Of a DNA stretch of 43,934 nucleotides, positions 31,409 to 39,493 are shown piece after piece; the first letter of the stretch is position 1, and each line of letters starts with the position of its first letter. Origin of the DNA: an uncultured Eggerthellaceae bacterium (GTDB lineage: Bacteria; Actinomycetota; Coriobacteriia; Coriobacteriales; Eggerthellaceae); NCBI GenBank assembly GCA_934623455.1, contig CAKTVK010000005.1, positions 1 to 43,934 on the forward strand, written 5' to 3'. Under the pieces are notes generated by a model that made no database searches, was not told the DNA's origin, and saw only the letters and a program-made list of their open reading frames with translations. Both the position numbers and the translations under genes were made by a program.

Positions 31409-32368
31409 TTAGCGATTTTCCTCGACGACCTCTCGGTAGTTCTTGGTGTCATTATAGAGCTCGTCTTTAAGCGGGTTAAGATGGCGCGCGCGAATTCGGT
31501 GGAACTGGTACGCGGCCAGCGCCACGTTTGCCGCCAGCGCGATCAGGCTCACCACGAAAAACGCCGTGGGATTATGCGTAGTGGGAATTTCGGCGAACGT
31601 GTAGAACTGCGGGAAAGCCATGGCGAACATGGCATACAGCGCTAACGTTTGCGCGCGATGCTGCAGCCACGCGCCGCGCTTCGTGAAGAACGTGGGAACG
31701 GTGCAGGCAATCAGCAGCGCCAGACCCGTGTACGTGGAATGGTCGGACATGCAGTTGTACGTGTAAGCGAAGTTCCACAGGTCGTAGGCAATGATCCACA
31801 TCCACAGCATGTCAGGCCAAATCATGTCGCGGGACTTGTCCTTCGAGATGATGATGCCGAACCAACCGCAGATGGTGACAATGTTCAGAATGCCGGCAAT
31901 CGCGTTCATGATGTTCCAGGGGCCGGAAATCATCCATACGTGGTCAACAATGGCGCCGTCCCACAGGCCATAGCTGAACATCTGAAAGTCGCGCACCACG
32001 GCCTCGACAATGTTAATGGCCAGGATAAGGGGCGGGAAGCACAGCGCCCAGCGCTTTTCGTACAAGTGATGCACGCGTCCGTCGGCGTCGTGCCATTTCA
32101 CGAAGCGCAGCGCCATGAAGCCAACGCAGCCTGCGAGTGCAGAATACGTTTTTGCCCAGTTGAACCAGTTGCCGGTGCCGTAATCGTTGCCAGGGGCTGC
32201 CGTGTGGGGCCAAACGAAAATCGTTAGCACAATGGGCGCCACAATAAACAGCGCCACGCCGCCCCACACGCTCGTGCGGCCGAATTCGTTGAACGCCATA
32301 AGGGCGAACACAACAAACAGCCAAATGGCCCACACCATGGGGTCGCTTGCTTGATAGAGAATGCCCAT
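31409..32368 (-). CDS. DUF5692-type polytopic membrane protein, copy A
   Basis: A 319-residue membrane protein with about nine hydrophobic segments. Shared with its paralogue at 32559 are WPHTA, WxxWxKTYSxLAG, GPWNxMNxIAGILN, WPDxLWxWIIxYDLWNFAYTYN and LAACT/LIACT. The ribosome site AGGAGGAATCC is strong. I recall this family as DUF5692, found in Coriobacteriia and clostridia; its function is unknown to me. Conserved histidine and tryptophan residues inside helices could point to a redox or transport role, but this is only suggestive. The TetR gene follows at once. Confidence 0.75.
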   Translation of the reverse strand: MGILYQASDPMVWAIWLFVVFALMAFNEFGRTSVWGGVALFIVAPIVLTIFVWPHTAAPGNDYGTGNWFNWAKTYSALAGCVGFMALRFVKWHDADGRVHHLYEKRWALCFPPLILAINIVEAVVRDFQMFSYGLWDGAIVDHVWMISGPWNIMNAIAGILNIVTICGWFGIIISKDKSRDMIWPDMLWMWIIAYDLWNFAYTYNCMSDHSTYTGLALLIACTVPTFFTKRGAWLQHRAQTLALYAMFAMAFPQFYTFAEIPTTHNPTAFFVVSLIALAANVALAAYQFHRIRARHLNPLKDELYNDTKNYREVVEENR

Positions 32369-32558
32369 AGGATTCCTCCTAGAGTTATTGGTTGGTTTGG
32401 GTGGAGTGCCGCGCTACTGCGAGCTGCGACGCGCACGGCGGGCTCGCAGCAGCACGGGTTTTACGGAAACGTCCAGCTTGCAGGGTCGTTGCAGCCGAAA
32501 GTTGCGAACGGGAAAGTCCAAGGGCTGCATGCTGGCAAGCGCAAGGGCTCGCGCCCAG

Positions 32559-33581
32559 CTACGAGCGCTCTACCATGGTTTTTACGCGGCCTTTTTCATC
32601 CCAAGCGGCGGCATAGCCGAATTCTTCCAGGTTCGCCAAAGCGGCTTCGCGCTGATCTTCGGGAACGTCGATGCTCTCAAGATAGACCCTGCGGAAGCCG
32701 GGGTTGTCAATGTAGAGCTCCTGCTTGAACGGATTGCGCTTCTTCACGATGATGGTGCGCATCTGGTAGACGAACACGCCAATGTTAAACACCAGTGCAA
32801 TGGCGGAAATGGTCATGTGAGCTGCGGGATTGTTCGTGGAATGCACCACGAAAGCAGGGTGCAGGAAGAACCACGGAACCGTCATGGTAACAATCATGTT
32901 CACGGCAAGGGTACGCACGCGGTGCTGCGCATAGGCGCCGTGCTTGATGAAAAATGCCGGAATGGTGCATGCAGCCAGCAGCACCAGGCCGCAGTACATG
33001 GAGCGGTCGGACACGCTGTTGTACGTGTAGGCGAAGTTCCACAGGTCGTAGCCGATGATCCAGAACCACAGCTGGTCGGGCCACACGAAGTCCTTTTTCT
33101 TGCCGCGGCCTACGATAATGCCAAAGAAACCGCAGATGCAGATGGCGTTTAAGATGCCCGCAATACCGTTCATAACGTTCCAGGGGCCGCCGACAACCAT
33201 GTAGCCGTCTACCATGCCGTTGACGCCGGTAAGCTGGAAGTCGCGGATGCACGCCTCAAGAATGTTGATGGCAAAGATGATGGGCGGAATGCACACGATG
33301 TACTTCTTTTGGAAAGCGGGGAAGTACACAATCAGCCAGCCCAGAATGGCGCCCGCCAGGCAGGAGTAGGTTTTTACCCACTGGAACCAGGTGCCCGCGC
33401 CGGTGCCCTCCACGGCGGTGTGGGGCCAAACGAAGATGGTCAAAACAAGGGGCAGTGCGATAAAGATGGCGGCGCCGAACCATTTATTCAAACGCGATAG
33501 TTCGTTCATGCCAATAAGGAACGCCAGGTATACCAGGACGCTCGCGATTGCTGTTGCCGAAAGCGGCTCGTAGAAGAACAT
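32559..33581 (-). CDS. DUF5692-type polytopic membrane protein, copy B
   Basis: A 340-residue paralogue of the protein at 31409, with the same WPHTAV, KTYSCLAG, GGPWNVMNGIAGILN and WFWIIGYDLWNFAYTYN motifs, and an extra cytoplasmic tail of about 25 residues (DVPEDQREAALANLEEFGYAAAWDEKGRV). The ATG follows GGAAGGGAG. A 190-bp gap separates it from copy A, so each may have its own promoter. The pair plus TetR looks like an inducible unit that arose by tandem duplication; the divergence implies different substrates or partners. Confidence 0.75.
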   Translation of the reverse strand: MFFYEPLSATAIASVLVYLAFLIGMNELSRLNKWFGAAIFIALPLVLTIFVWPHTAVEGTGAGTWFQWVKTYSCLAGAILGWLIVYFPAFQKKYIVCIPPIIFAINILEACIRDFQLTGVNGMVDGYMVVGGPWNVMNGIAGILNAICICGFFGIIVGRGKKKDFVWPDQLWFWIIGYDLWNFAYTYNSVSDRSMYCGLVLLAACTIPAFFIKHGAYAQHRVRTLAVNMIVTMTVPWFFLHPAFVVHSTNNPAAHMTISAIALVFNIGVFVYQMRTIIVKKRNPFKQELYIDNPGFRRVYLESIDVPEDQREAALANLEEFGYAAAWDEKGRVKTMVERS

Positions 33582-33714
33582 GACAACTCCCTTCCTATAC
33601 TCGAATGCGAAGGTGTCGGAGGAAGATTTGCAATGCCCGCGGTGCGCTTGCGATGCTTCTTCCGATACGACTCGCTGTTATGTGCGAGAGTATAGCAAGG
33701 GGATTTTTTGTTGG

Positions 33715-33742
33715 TTTGACACTTCGCTCTTGAAGTGTCAAA
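33715..33742. repeat. Perfect 11-bp inverted repeat (hairpin or operator)
   Basis: TTTGACACTTC and GAAGTGTCAAA flank the 6-nt spacer GCTCTT. No T-run follows on either strand, so a protein-binding site is likelier than a terminator. It lies 130 bp upstream of the DUF5692 copy B start and could be its operator, for example for the TetR protein. Confidence 0.55.
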
Positions 33743-33842
33743 TTGCAGCACTGGTCAGGAAAAAATGTACGCTGATGCGGGGTGAGGATGGGGAGCTGTA
33801 TGAAGCTTTTTCTTGCGGACGATTTTCGTGGGATGGTGGTAT

Positions 33843-33986
33843 TTGAAAAATTGGCAAAACATGCTTTTTGCCCGTCGGAGATGCAGAGCACCATATGTGT
33901 CTTTTAATTGATGATTCCGCAACCGAACTCGCTATTGGCAAGGACATAATCGTCTTTTTTCCGTTGTCCATAAATGTTGAAACTCA
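33843..33986 (-). pseudogene. Degenerate copy of the small unknown gene at 35898
   Basis: Bases 33878-33986 match 35991-36098 at roughly 88 percent identity, and 33843-33877 match 35743-35776. On the minus strand it still reads LWTTEK, then after a frameshift DDYVLANSEFGCGIIN followed by a TAA where the other copy has CAA. The two matching blocks are adjacent here but 214 bp apart in the other copy, so this copy also carries an internal deletion. Confidence 0.65.
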
Positions 33987-34128
33987 AGAGTTAATATGCA
34001 AGGGGGGTTTCTCCCACTTAATACATATGACTGCGACTCATTTGTGGTGAATGGAACAACAGTTGTAGGAAAAGAGAAGAAAAGTCTGTATAACCGCTGG
34101 AAATCAATACAAAAGGGAGCTGATTCTT

Positions 34129-34500
34129 GTGAAATCTCTATTTGAGCAAATGGGCGGTACATACCGGCAAAAGGGCGATTATCTCATTCCAAGCCTCTCC
34201 TTGCCGGGAGAGACGGACTACCAAATCGGCAAGTGCGGGCGCATGCGCCGCAGCTATCCGAAAGAGCATCGCTCTGTCCTCTATGCAAATTTTCTTACAA
34301 GTGGAACACTGCATTGGCGCCTTGCCGAGGTTGACTAAGCTTGCAACGAGGGCATGGCAATCATCGTATCTGCAATGGCGAAGCAAGAAGGTGCGACAGA
34401 AACCCTAAAAGCCGCCGACTAGATGGAATGAATGCGTCGGATGAACAGCATCCACAGCCGTGCGGAGGAAATTGTCCTGACCGAACTTGTGTATGAATGA
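34129..34500 (+). pseudogene. tnpV: TnpV-type transposon protein with three nonsense changes
   Basis: From GTG 34129 (ribosome site AAAGGGAG) the frame reads MKSLFEQMGGTYRQKGDYLIPSL... and is open for 69 codons. It then continues in the same frame through TAA, TAG and TGA stops to ...RRMNSIHSRAEEIVLTELVYE-stop at 34500. The 123-codon total matches TnpV proteins of Tn4451-type mobilisable elements of Firmicutes. The stops fall where the family has Q, Q (AADQMEW) and W, so all three are C-to-T or G-to-A transitions with no indel. The rest of a transposon is absent. Confidence 0.8.
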
Positions 34501-34501
34501 T

Positions 34502-34541
34502 GAAAGCTCGTTATTGATCTCATGGCCGATAACGAGCTTTC
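34502..34541. terminator. Bidirectional hairpin between tnpV remnant and rhuM
   Basis: GAAAGCTCGTTAT (34502-34514) pairs perfectly with ATAACGAGCTTTC (34529-34541) across a 14-nt loop. It lies between two convergent genes, 2 bp after the tnpV end and 7 bp before the rhuM stop. Confidence 0.7.
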
Positions 34542-34547
34542 TGCGCT

Positions 34548-35573
34548 TTAGTTCTTTTGTTCCGTGCTGGCTACCAGACGGTCAAAGTCGCTCTGATACA
34601 GCTGATCTTGAATGACACGGTATTGCTCAAACTCGCTTTCCGCAAAGGCTTTTGCAATGGCAGCGGTGATCTTTCCCTTATCTCGCAGAATCTCTGCATC
34701 GTTGAATTGCAGAAAAGCATCAAGCTTGGAGGCCCAATCTGCCATGGTCATAGGAATATGCCGTCTGGCCTGCCGTGTAGCGTAGTCAAGATACATGGTG
34801 ACGATTTCGTTCAGCTCCTGCATTTCATCCATGGTTAAGTAATTTTTTGCAACGGACACATCTGCCTTGACAATCTTGCCGTCAGGAGCATTTTTCCATG
34901 AGGTCAGCCCCATGTGTTCCTTGGTGTGATCGGCTCGTGCCATAATGACCTCTGCCGCTGTGCCGCCATGGACGGCATAGTGCATCTTGTTCTGAACTGT
35001 GGCAAAGAAACCCTTTGTAGTCTGGCTATCGAGAGAGTAGTCCACGGCGGTGGCGTAAATATCTGTAATCTTCTGGTAAAAGCGCCGTTCGCTGGCCCTA
35101 ATCTCCTGAATCTCGGAAATCAGGTGATCGAAGTAGTCCTCATCAAAAATTTGTCCGTTGATAAGCCTGCTCTTGTCCAGCACATACCCTTGCTTGGTGA
35201 AGGTGTCCAGCACCTTGGTTGCCCACTGGCGGAAATGCGTGGCTCTGCCGGAATTGATCCGATAGCCTACGGCTATGGTGGCGGATAGGGAGTAGAACTT
35301 ATAGTGATAGGTTTTTCCGTTATCCGCAACTTGTGCAAAATTTGCACAAGTTGCATCTTCAGACAATTCGCCGCTTTCATATATATTTTTCAGATGCTTT
35401 GTCACAACGCTCCGGTCTACATCAAAAAGCTGCGCAATGGCCTTTTGGGTCAGCCAGACGTCGTGATCCTGTACCCGTACTTCAATGCTATCCTCATGGG
35501 CATCTTTCGTGAACACAAGGAAATCTACTGTGCTGTTGCGGATTTGCAGTTTATCTTTTTTGGTGTCTGCCAC
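34548..35573 (-). CDS. rhuM: RhuM-family protein
   Basis: A 341-residue protein matching the RhuM (virulence-associated) family over its whole length. It has an N-terminal region with VWLTQKAIAQLFDVDRSVVTKHLKNIYESGEL (HTH-like), FYSLSATIAVGYRINSGRATHFRQWATKVL, and the C-terminal AVHGGTAAEVIMARADHTKEHMGLTSW. The family is common on mobile elements of gut Firmicutes and enterics; biochemical function is not settled, but the N-terminal fold suggests DNA binding. It starts with GTG at 35573 after GAGGTGAAG. Its codon use differs from the actinobacterial neighbours and, with the TnpV remnant, indicates transfer. Confidence 0.88.
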   Translation of the reverse strand: MADTKKDKLQIRNSTVDFLVFTKDAHEDSIEVRVQDHDVWLTQKAIAQLFDVDRSVVTKHLKNIYESGELSEDATCANFAQVADNGKTYHYKFYSLSATIAVGYRINSGRATHFRQWATKVLDTFTKQGYVLDKSRLINGQIFDEDYFDHLISEIQEIRASERRFYQKITDIYATAVDYSLDSQTTKGFFATVQNKMHYAVHGGTAAEVIMARADHTKEHMGLTSWKNAPDGKIVKADVSVAKNYLTMDEMQELNEIVTMYLDYATRQARRHIPMTMADWASKLDAFLQFNDAEILRDKGKITAAIAKAFAESEFEQYRVIQDQLYQSDFDRLVASTEQKN

Positions 35574-35584
35574 GTCGCTTCACC

Positions 35585-35728
35585 TCAATTCTCCTCGCAG
35601 TTTTTCTTCCCCCGGCTCTTATAGGCATTATACTGATTCTTGCACTGGGGGCTGCAAAAAGCGGAATTGGATCGCTCGCAACCAAGGTCCTTCTGCCGAA
35701 TGACTAACACTTTTGTGTGTTTTGACAT
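35585..35728 (-). CDS. Small zinc-ribbon-like protein, 47 residues
   Basis: ATG 35728 opens a 47-codon frame, MSKHTKVLVIRQKDLGCERSN...FCSPQCKNQYNAYKSRGKKNCEEN, with cysteines at about 17, 25, 29 and 43 in a treble-clef or zinc-ribbon-like spacing (C..FCSPQC). The stop lies 11 bp before the rhuM start and overlaps the stretch with its ribosome site, so the two may be coupled. There is no clear ribosome site before this ATG. The first 24 bp also occur at 39728-39753, so the true N-terminus may be a junction between host sequence and mobile element. Confidence 0.45.
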   Translation of the reverse strand: MSKHTKVLVIRQKDLGCERSNSAFCSPQCKNQYNAYKSRGKKNCEEN

Positions 35729-35815
35729 ACTTAGAGCGTTTTTTGAAGATTGGCAAAACATGCTTTTTGTCCGTCGCTCAGAATACGTGCTGCGAATTGG
35801 TCGGATTGGCCGCTG

Positions 35816-35855
35816 AAAAGCTCCCGCCGAGACGTATCAGCTCAGCAGGAGCTTG
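35816..35855 (-). terminator. Hairpin terminator on the minus strand
   Basis: Read on the minus strand, AAGCTCCTGCTGAG pairs with CTCGGCGGGAGCTT (one G-U and one mismatch) and is followed by TTTTC. It lies 43 bp after the stop of the small gene at 35898-36109, and fits as its terminator. Confidence 0.6.
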
Positions 35856-35897
35856 CGTTCGATTGACTTATACCAACCAGAAGTCTCGTCTAATGCT

Positions 35898-36109
35898 CTA
35901 GTCGTTGGATAGCGCTTCGTTGATATCCTCGTAAACTCGGTTTCCGGCTTCCATCATTTTCCGATTACAATTTCTTCCTCTTCTTCGTCTGAGATGCAAG
36001 GTATCATATGTATCTTTTGATTGATGATTCCGTAACCGAACTCGCTATTGGCAAGGACGTAATCGTTCTTTTCCGTTGTCCATAAATATTGAAACTCACT
36101 AATATTCAT
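35898..36109 (-). pseudogene. Small unknown gene with a one-base frameshift (70 residues if restored)
   Basis: ATG 36109, preceded by AAAGGA, opens MNISEFQYLWTTEKNDYVLANSEFGYGIINQK... and meets a TGA after 51 codons (...EEEEEIVIGK). Adding one A to the AAAA run at 35957-35960 restores the frame and continues MMEAGNRVYEDINEALSND-stop at 35898. A more degraded copy lies at 33843-33986. I do not recognise the family. It could be a functional 51-residue protein, a phase-variable gene or a simple pseudogene. Confidence 0.55.
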
Positions 36110-36569
36110 TGTTCTCGAGTCCTTTCAACGTGAATTTTACCGAACGTTTCTCGCTGGGCACAATCGATGAAACGCTAGTGCGAGTTAAGTTACGCAAGGC
36201 AACGCCTAAAACACCTCAAGAAATCAGGCGGGCAATCCGTTTGATGCGCTGCGCGGATAAGACATATCGCCTTGGTTCCGCGTTTCGACCACGATGTCGC
36301 GTTGTTTTTTCACCCTGCCGACTCCGCGTGGCAGTTCGTCTCCTCCGCAGCGCCCATCAAGGGGGCTGGGAAGAGCATATCGACGGGCACGTATGGACTT
36401 GCCTGAGCAGACAATGAGGGCGAGTTGGGATATTGGCATGAAGGGATGGGTGACATAAGGCGAACACCACGCCTCTACCGATAAGCGCTTTCTTCGGAAC
36501 ATGAAACACTTATCGGTGAAGCATGGATTCTTCGCCGGTTGCATGCGCTGAACCTGTGGGTTTATGGAT
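36110..36569. other. Intergenic region without a convincing gene
   Basis: Short open frames occur on both strands but none has a ribosome site or a recognisable product. The dyad ACCGATAAG / CTTATCGGT (36477-36485 and 36509-36517) with a 23-nt spacer lies just beyond the stop of the glycine-zipper gene and could end its transcript or mark an operator. Confidence 0.45.
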
Positions 36570-37568
36570 TTATGCCTCCAGCAGTTTCACCCCAAGAGAT
36601 TCCATAAGAGCCATGGACTCATCGGTCAATGCTCCATCTTCGGTGAGGATGGGCGTGTCAAGAAGAGATTTAACGGTTCCTGCCATAGTTGCAGCACGCA
36701 AAACGACTTGCTTTGCTTCGGGAGTGTACTTTGAGTAATCGTCGCCCTCGTCTTTAAGAACATCCTCGAGGTGAAACACCAGAGGTGCAAAACGAGTATC
36801 GAGGCGAGAGAGGAATGCATAGTACATGTTGGTCCGACGACGAATCGCGTTGCACCGGAATGCTGCATTGGAAAGCTCCTGACAGATTTCTGCCGCCTGA
36901 GCCTGATTCGCTTTGGCTACTTCCATCTTCTCGTCAGCTTTCTTGCCGGTGATTAAACCCATGGCCAGCAGGGCGGGACCTGCGACTAAGCCGCCAAGGA
37001 CCATCATTCCGCCTGCCATGCCAAGCCCGCCCGCCGCAAGGGAGCCACCGCCGAAAAAGGCAAGGGTCGCATTGGTCGCTGCGGCGCCGCTTAGAGCCGA
37101 AATGGCGGTGCCAGTAGAGGCGGCACCAAACGTCATCGCCGCGCTATACGCCCCGAATGCCACCAAGCCGCCAGCGGCAACTCCTGCCGTCAAGCCGCCT
37201 GCGACTTGGGCAGCGAACTGCTGCATTTCCTTGAGTTCTTCTATGGATTCCTTATCCACGTGGAGCTTTCGCAGCTCCTCCAAGCCGACTGAATCTTCCA
37301 GCTCGAGGTTTTTAATCTGCTCGAAGGCCGTGATGAAACCCGCGATGCTGTTGTTTAGTACGTTGAGTTTCACTTCACCGAGGTTGGACAAGGCGCTTGA
37401 GCACAGTTGGCGCGCCGTTTCGAGATCGGCTTGCGACTGGGATACCTGGTCGTTTGCCTCCTGCGTCAACCTGTCTGCCTCGCTGTTGTCCAGGAAGCTT
37501 TTGACGGTCTTTCCCGCACCGGCGATTCCCGTTGCCGCGGCGGGTACGATAAATACGAGTGGTAGCAT
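36570..37568 (-). CDS. Glycine-zipper membrane-active protein, third gene of a tight operon
   Basis: A 332-residue protein: a helical N-terminal coiled-coil-like part (about 20-120), a central strongly glycine/alanine-rich hydrophobic block (about 120-215, with STGTAISALSGAAATNATLAFFGGGS and GMAGGMMVLGGLVAGP), and a helical C-terminal part. I recall this glycine-zipper signature on many unrelated bacterial proteins of unknown role; such blocks can insert in membranes. The ATG follows AAGGAGAC, 10 bp after the stop of the TerB-like gene. With its two upstream partners it forms one transcription unit. Pore formation or membrane recruitment is inference. Confidence 0.7.
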   Translation of the reverse strand: MLPLVFIVPAAATGIAGAGKTVKSFLDNSEADRLTQEANDQVSQSQADLETARQLCSSALSNLGEVKLNVLNNSIAGFITAFEQIKNLELEDSVGLEELRKLHVDKESIEELKEMQQFAAQVAGGLTAGVAAGGLVAFGAYSAAMTFGAASTGTAISALSGAAATNATLAFFGGGSLAAGGLGMAGGMMVLGGLVAGPALLAMGLITGKKADEKMEVAKANQAQAAEICQELSNAAFRCNAIRRRTNMYYAFLSRLDTRFAPLVFHLEDVLKDEGDDYSKYTPEAKQVVLRAATMAGTVKSLLDTPILTEDGALTDESMALMESLGVKLLEA

Positions 37569-37578
37569 ATCTGTCTCC

Positions 37579-38466
37579 TTACTTATCCATGACCAGAGCT
37601 TGTGCGGCTTCGATGATTACTTGCTGACGCGATGAAAGCTCGTCCATAATCGGATTGATAATGCCGTAGCTGCGATCCACGGTACGAAGGGCTTGTCTTT
37701 CTTGTTCGATCTCGTTGATGGTGCAGCTGTAATTGCGCAGCTCCTCGAAGACGCCTGCGTCAACGCCTGCGGCTTCGCTTGCATACCTGATGAAGTCGAT
37801 TTCGGCTTCATCGAGACCGTCAGCGTTTGCAACCGCAAAAAGATTCCAGCATAGAAGCTTGCCATCTCGCGCGGATGGCTCCATGCCGTCGATTAGGGTT
37901 TTGGCTTGCATCTTCGCGGCAGATGCAGCGCCGAATTCGCGAGCGTTTTCAGCTACGAGTTCAGTGCAAGCGGTCTTCATTTCCGAGGCGTATGATTTAT
38001 AGCTCTCATCGAGGGACAAGGCTATTTCGTCAATCCTTTTCTCCTCTTCTGTCGAGAGGCTATCATTGGTTAAGGCCAAAAGCCATAAAAGGGCGATGAA
38101 GTCGGTGCGGGGATTTGTCTCCTGCTGTTCTTCGTCTTTTTTGAAGAGTCCGCCGATGAATTTCGATGCATTTTCAGCACCTGAGGAGACAAGGCTTTTG
38201 GCATCTTGCGCTGCTTCGGCGACATCAAAGGAACCAAGTGCCTCTTTCGAGGCTTTGATACCGCCTTCCACGATTTTCGCGACCTCTCGCGCATCTATCT
38301 TCGCGATGCCGTCCTGTGCTGCCTTGACTCCTGATTCAACGGTGTCGCCGACTGTCTTTGTGACCTTTTCGATATCGATGTTCGATATGCTGTCTTGAGC
38401 GGCCCTGGCTCCAATCTCAGCTGCTTCTTTGATCTTTCCTAAATCGATTTTTCCCAATAGTCCCAT
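37579..38466 (-). CDS. Amphipathic-repeat / TerB-like protein, second gene of operon
   Basis: A 295-residue protein. Residues 1-110 hold four imperfect repeats of about 23-27 residues, each starting near [KNS]-[IF]-D-x and ending in an amphipathic helix (GVKAAQDGIA, GIKASKEALG), apolipoprotein-like. Residues about 120-230 resemble TerB domains (TDFIALLWLLALTNDSLSTEEEKRIDEIALSLD and FAVANADGLDEAEIDFIRYASEAAGVD), which occur in membrane-linked stress and phage-resistance modules. A strong ribosome site (AGGAGGAA) precedes the ATG, 9 bp after the previous stop. Membrane-surface association via the repeats is inferred. Confidence 0.65.
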   Translation of the reverse strand: MGLLGKIDLGKIKEAAEIGARAAQDSISNIDIEKVTKTVGDTVESGVKAAQDGIAKIDAREVAKIVEGGIKASKEALGSFDVAEAAQDAKSLVSSGAENASKFIGGLFKKDEEQQETNPRTDFIALLWLLALTNDSLSTEEEKRIDEIALSLDESYKSYASEMKTACTELVAENAREFGAASAAKMQAKTLIDGMEPSARDGKLLCWNLFAVANADGLDEAEIDFIRYASEAAGVDAGVFEELRNYSCTINEIEQERQALRTVDRSYGIINPIMDELSSRQQVIIEAAQALVMDK

Positions 38467-38475
38467 CTATTCCTC

Positions 38476-39270
38476 CTAAAGCTTGAACACCTCATCAGAG
38501 AGCATCAATTCGTCGAATTCCTGAGTATTGCTGTATTGAGATTTGCGGCCGAAAATCTCCCAGAGTTCCTTGTTGGCGGCTATGTAGCCATCGTCATCGC
38601 CGTTTAGGATGGCCTTGTCCAAGGCATTCATCCCTTCATTGAATTGGGGGAGGCGTGCTAGCAGATACGCATTGACAGAGTTTTCCATTTCGGTGCGGGA
38701 TTCTTTGAGGACGCCAATTGCCTCGTTGCATCGTGTTTCGATTTCGATGCGCTTTTTCTTCGCGATTCGAGCGTCGTTTGCGGCGCGCTGATAGATCTTG
38801 TATGCCTGTGTAAAGCAAAGCACAGCTATGGTGTATCCGCCCAGTTTGTCGCCTAGGAACCGTATACTCTCATCGGAAAGACCCAACGAGTGCTGAAGGA
38901 TCACCTGCATGTTTTGGCTGTTGTTCAGGTTAAGCTGATTAAGGCCGCGAGCAAGCTCGGTTGCATTTTTACCGTCCTTCAAATAAGCCATCATGAGCTC
39001 CGCAATCACCTTGCCCTGGCTTGCAAACAAAGTTGCGAGCTCTGCTGCGTCATCGGGGTCCATGGCAAGTCCAAGGCCCTCGCCTAGCTTTTCTTCGAGC
39101 TTTCTTGCCGCGAAGGCATCAATGTCTTCGATTCCAAATTTTTCGGCTATTTCGTCGGCGATGACATGAGGGTCAAGGTCGTTGCCCTGCTTGCATTTGT
39201 CGTAAAAATCGATGCAGGCGGGAAGAAGGTCCATGAGCGCATCATAATTGATTTGAATGTTTTCCATCAC
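38476..39270 (-). CDS. Unrecognised helical protein, first gene of operon
   Basis: A 264-residue protein starting at GTG 39270 (or the ATG three bases on) after AAAGG. It is acidic and helical, with no signal peptide. A segment near 147-165 (GGYTIAVLCFTQAYKIYQR) is moderately hydrophobic. I do not recognise the family. It is followed after 9 bp by the TerB-like gene, then by the glycine-zipper gene, so the three are almost certainly co-expressed. Its long leader holds a nine-base C tract. Confidence 0.65.
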   Translation of the reverse strand: MMENIQINYDALMDLLPACIDFYDKCKQGNDLDPHVIADEIAEKFGIEDIDAFAARKLEEKLGEGLGLAMDPDDAAELATLFASQGKVIAELMMAYLKDGKNATELARGLNQLNLNNSQNMQVILQHSLGLSDESIRFLGDKLGGYTIAVLCFTQAYKIYQRAANDARIAKKKRIEIETRCNEAIGVLKESRTEMENSVNAYLLARLPQFNEGMNALDKAILNGDDDGYIAANKELWEIFGRKSQYSNTQEFDELMLSDEVFKL

Positions 39271-39373
39271 TTCGTGCTACCTTTCGTTGCAGGATGTCTT
39301 CCTAAAGTGGCTTGCAGATTTCGCGAATCGATTCAAAGTGAGCTCTTGCGCCGACGAACACTTAGGATCATTC

Positions 39374-39486
39374 GGGGGGGGGTGTTCCAAGAGGTTTGGC
39401 GACTGCGCATGTCTGAAAACTTACAAACCCCCCTCATGCTATGATTCCAAATGAATCGATTATATGCCTTGCCGGGTGATGGTAAA
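39374..39486 (-). promoter_or_regulatory. Promoter and leader with C9 tract for the three-gene operon
   Basis: On the minus strand TTTACC (39486-39481) and TATAAT (39464-39459) are separated by 16 bp, a good sigma-70-type promoter. Its leader of about 180 nt contains a G6 run (39433-39428) and a C9 run (39382-39374) that could pair. C9 tracts are prone to slippage, so hairpin strength could vary between cells. Confidence 0.5.
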
Positions 39487-39493
39487 ACGTGCT

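Larger units (their letters stand above)
33582..34128. other. Gene-poor junction with hairpin and degenerate repeat copy
   Basis: No intact gene is seen. It holds the hairpin at 33715-33742 and the degenerate copy (33843-33986) of a small gene that lies less broken at 35898-36109. It forms the left edge of the rhuM/tnpV mobile-element remnant. Confidence 0.6.

Noticed and set aside
33580..33846. 88-codon plus-strand frame upstream of the DUF5692-type gene
   Set aside because: It crosses the hairpin and begins inside the ribosome-site region of the divergent gene; it could be a remnant, but nothing supports translation.
36109..36544. Frames of about 100 codons on both strands next to the glycine-zipper gene
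   Set aside because: No ribosome site, no conserved motif, and the two frames overlap antisense to one another.
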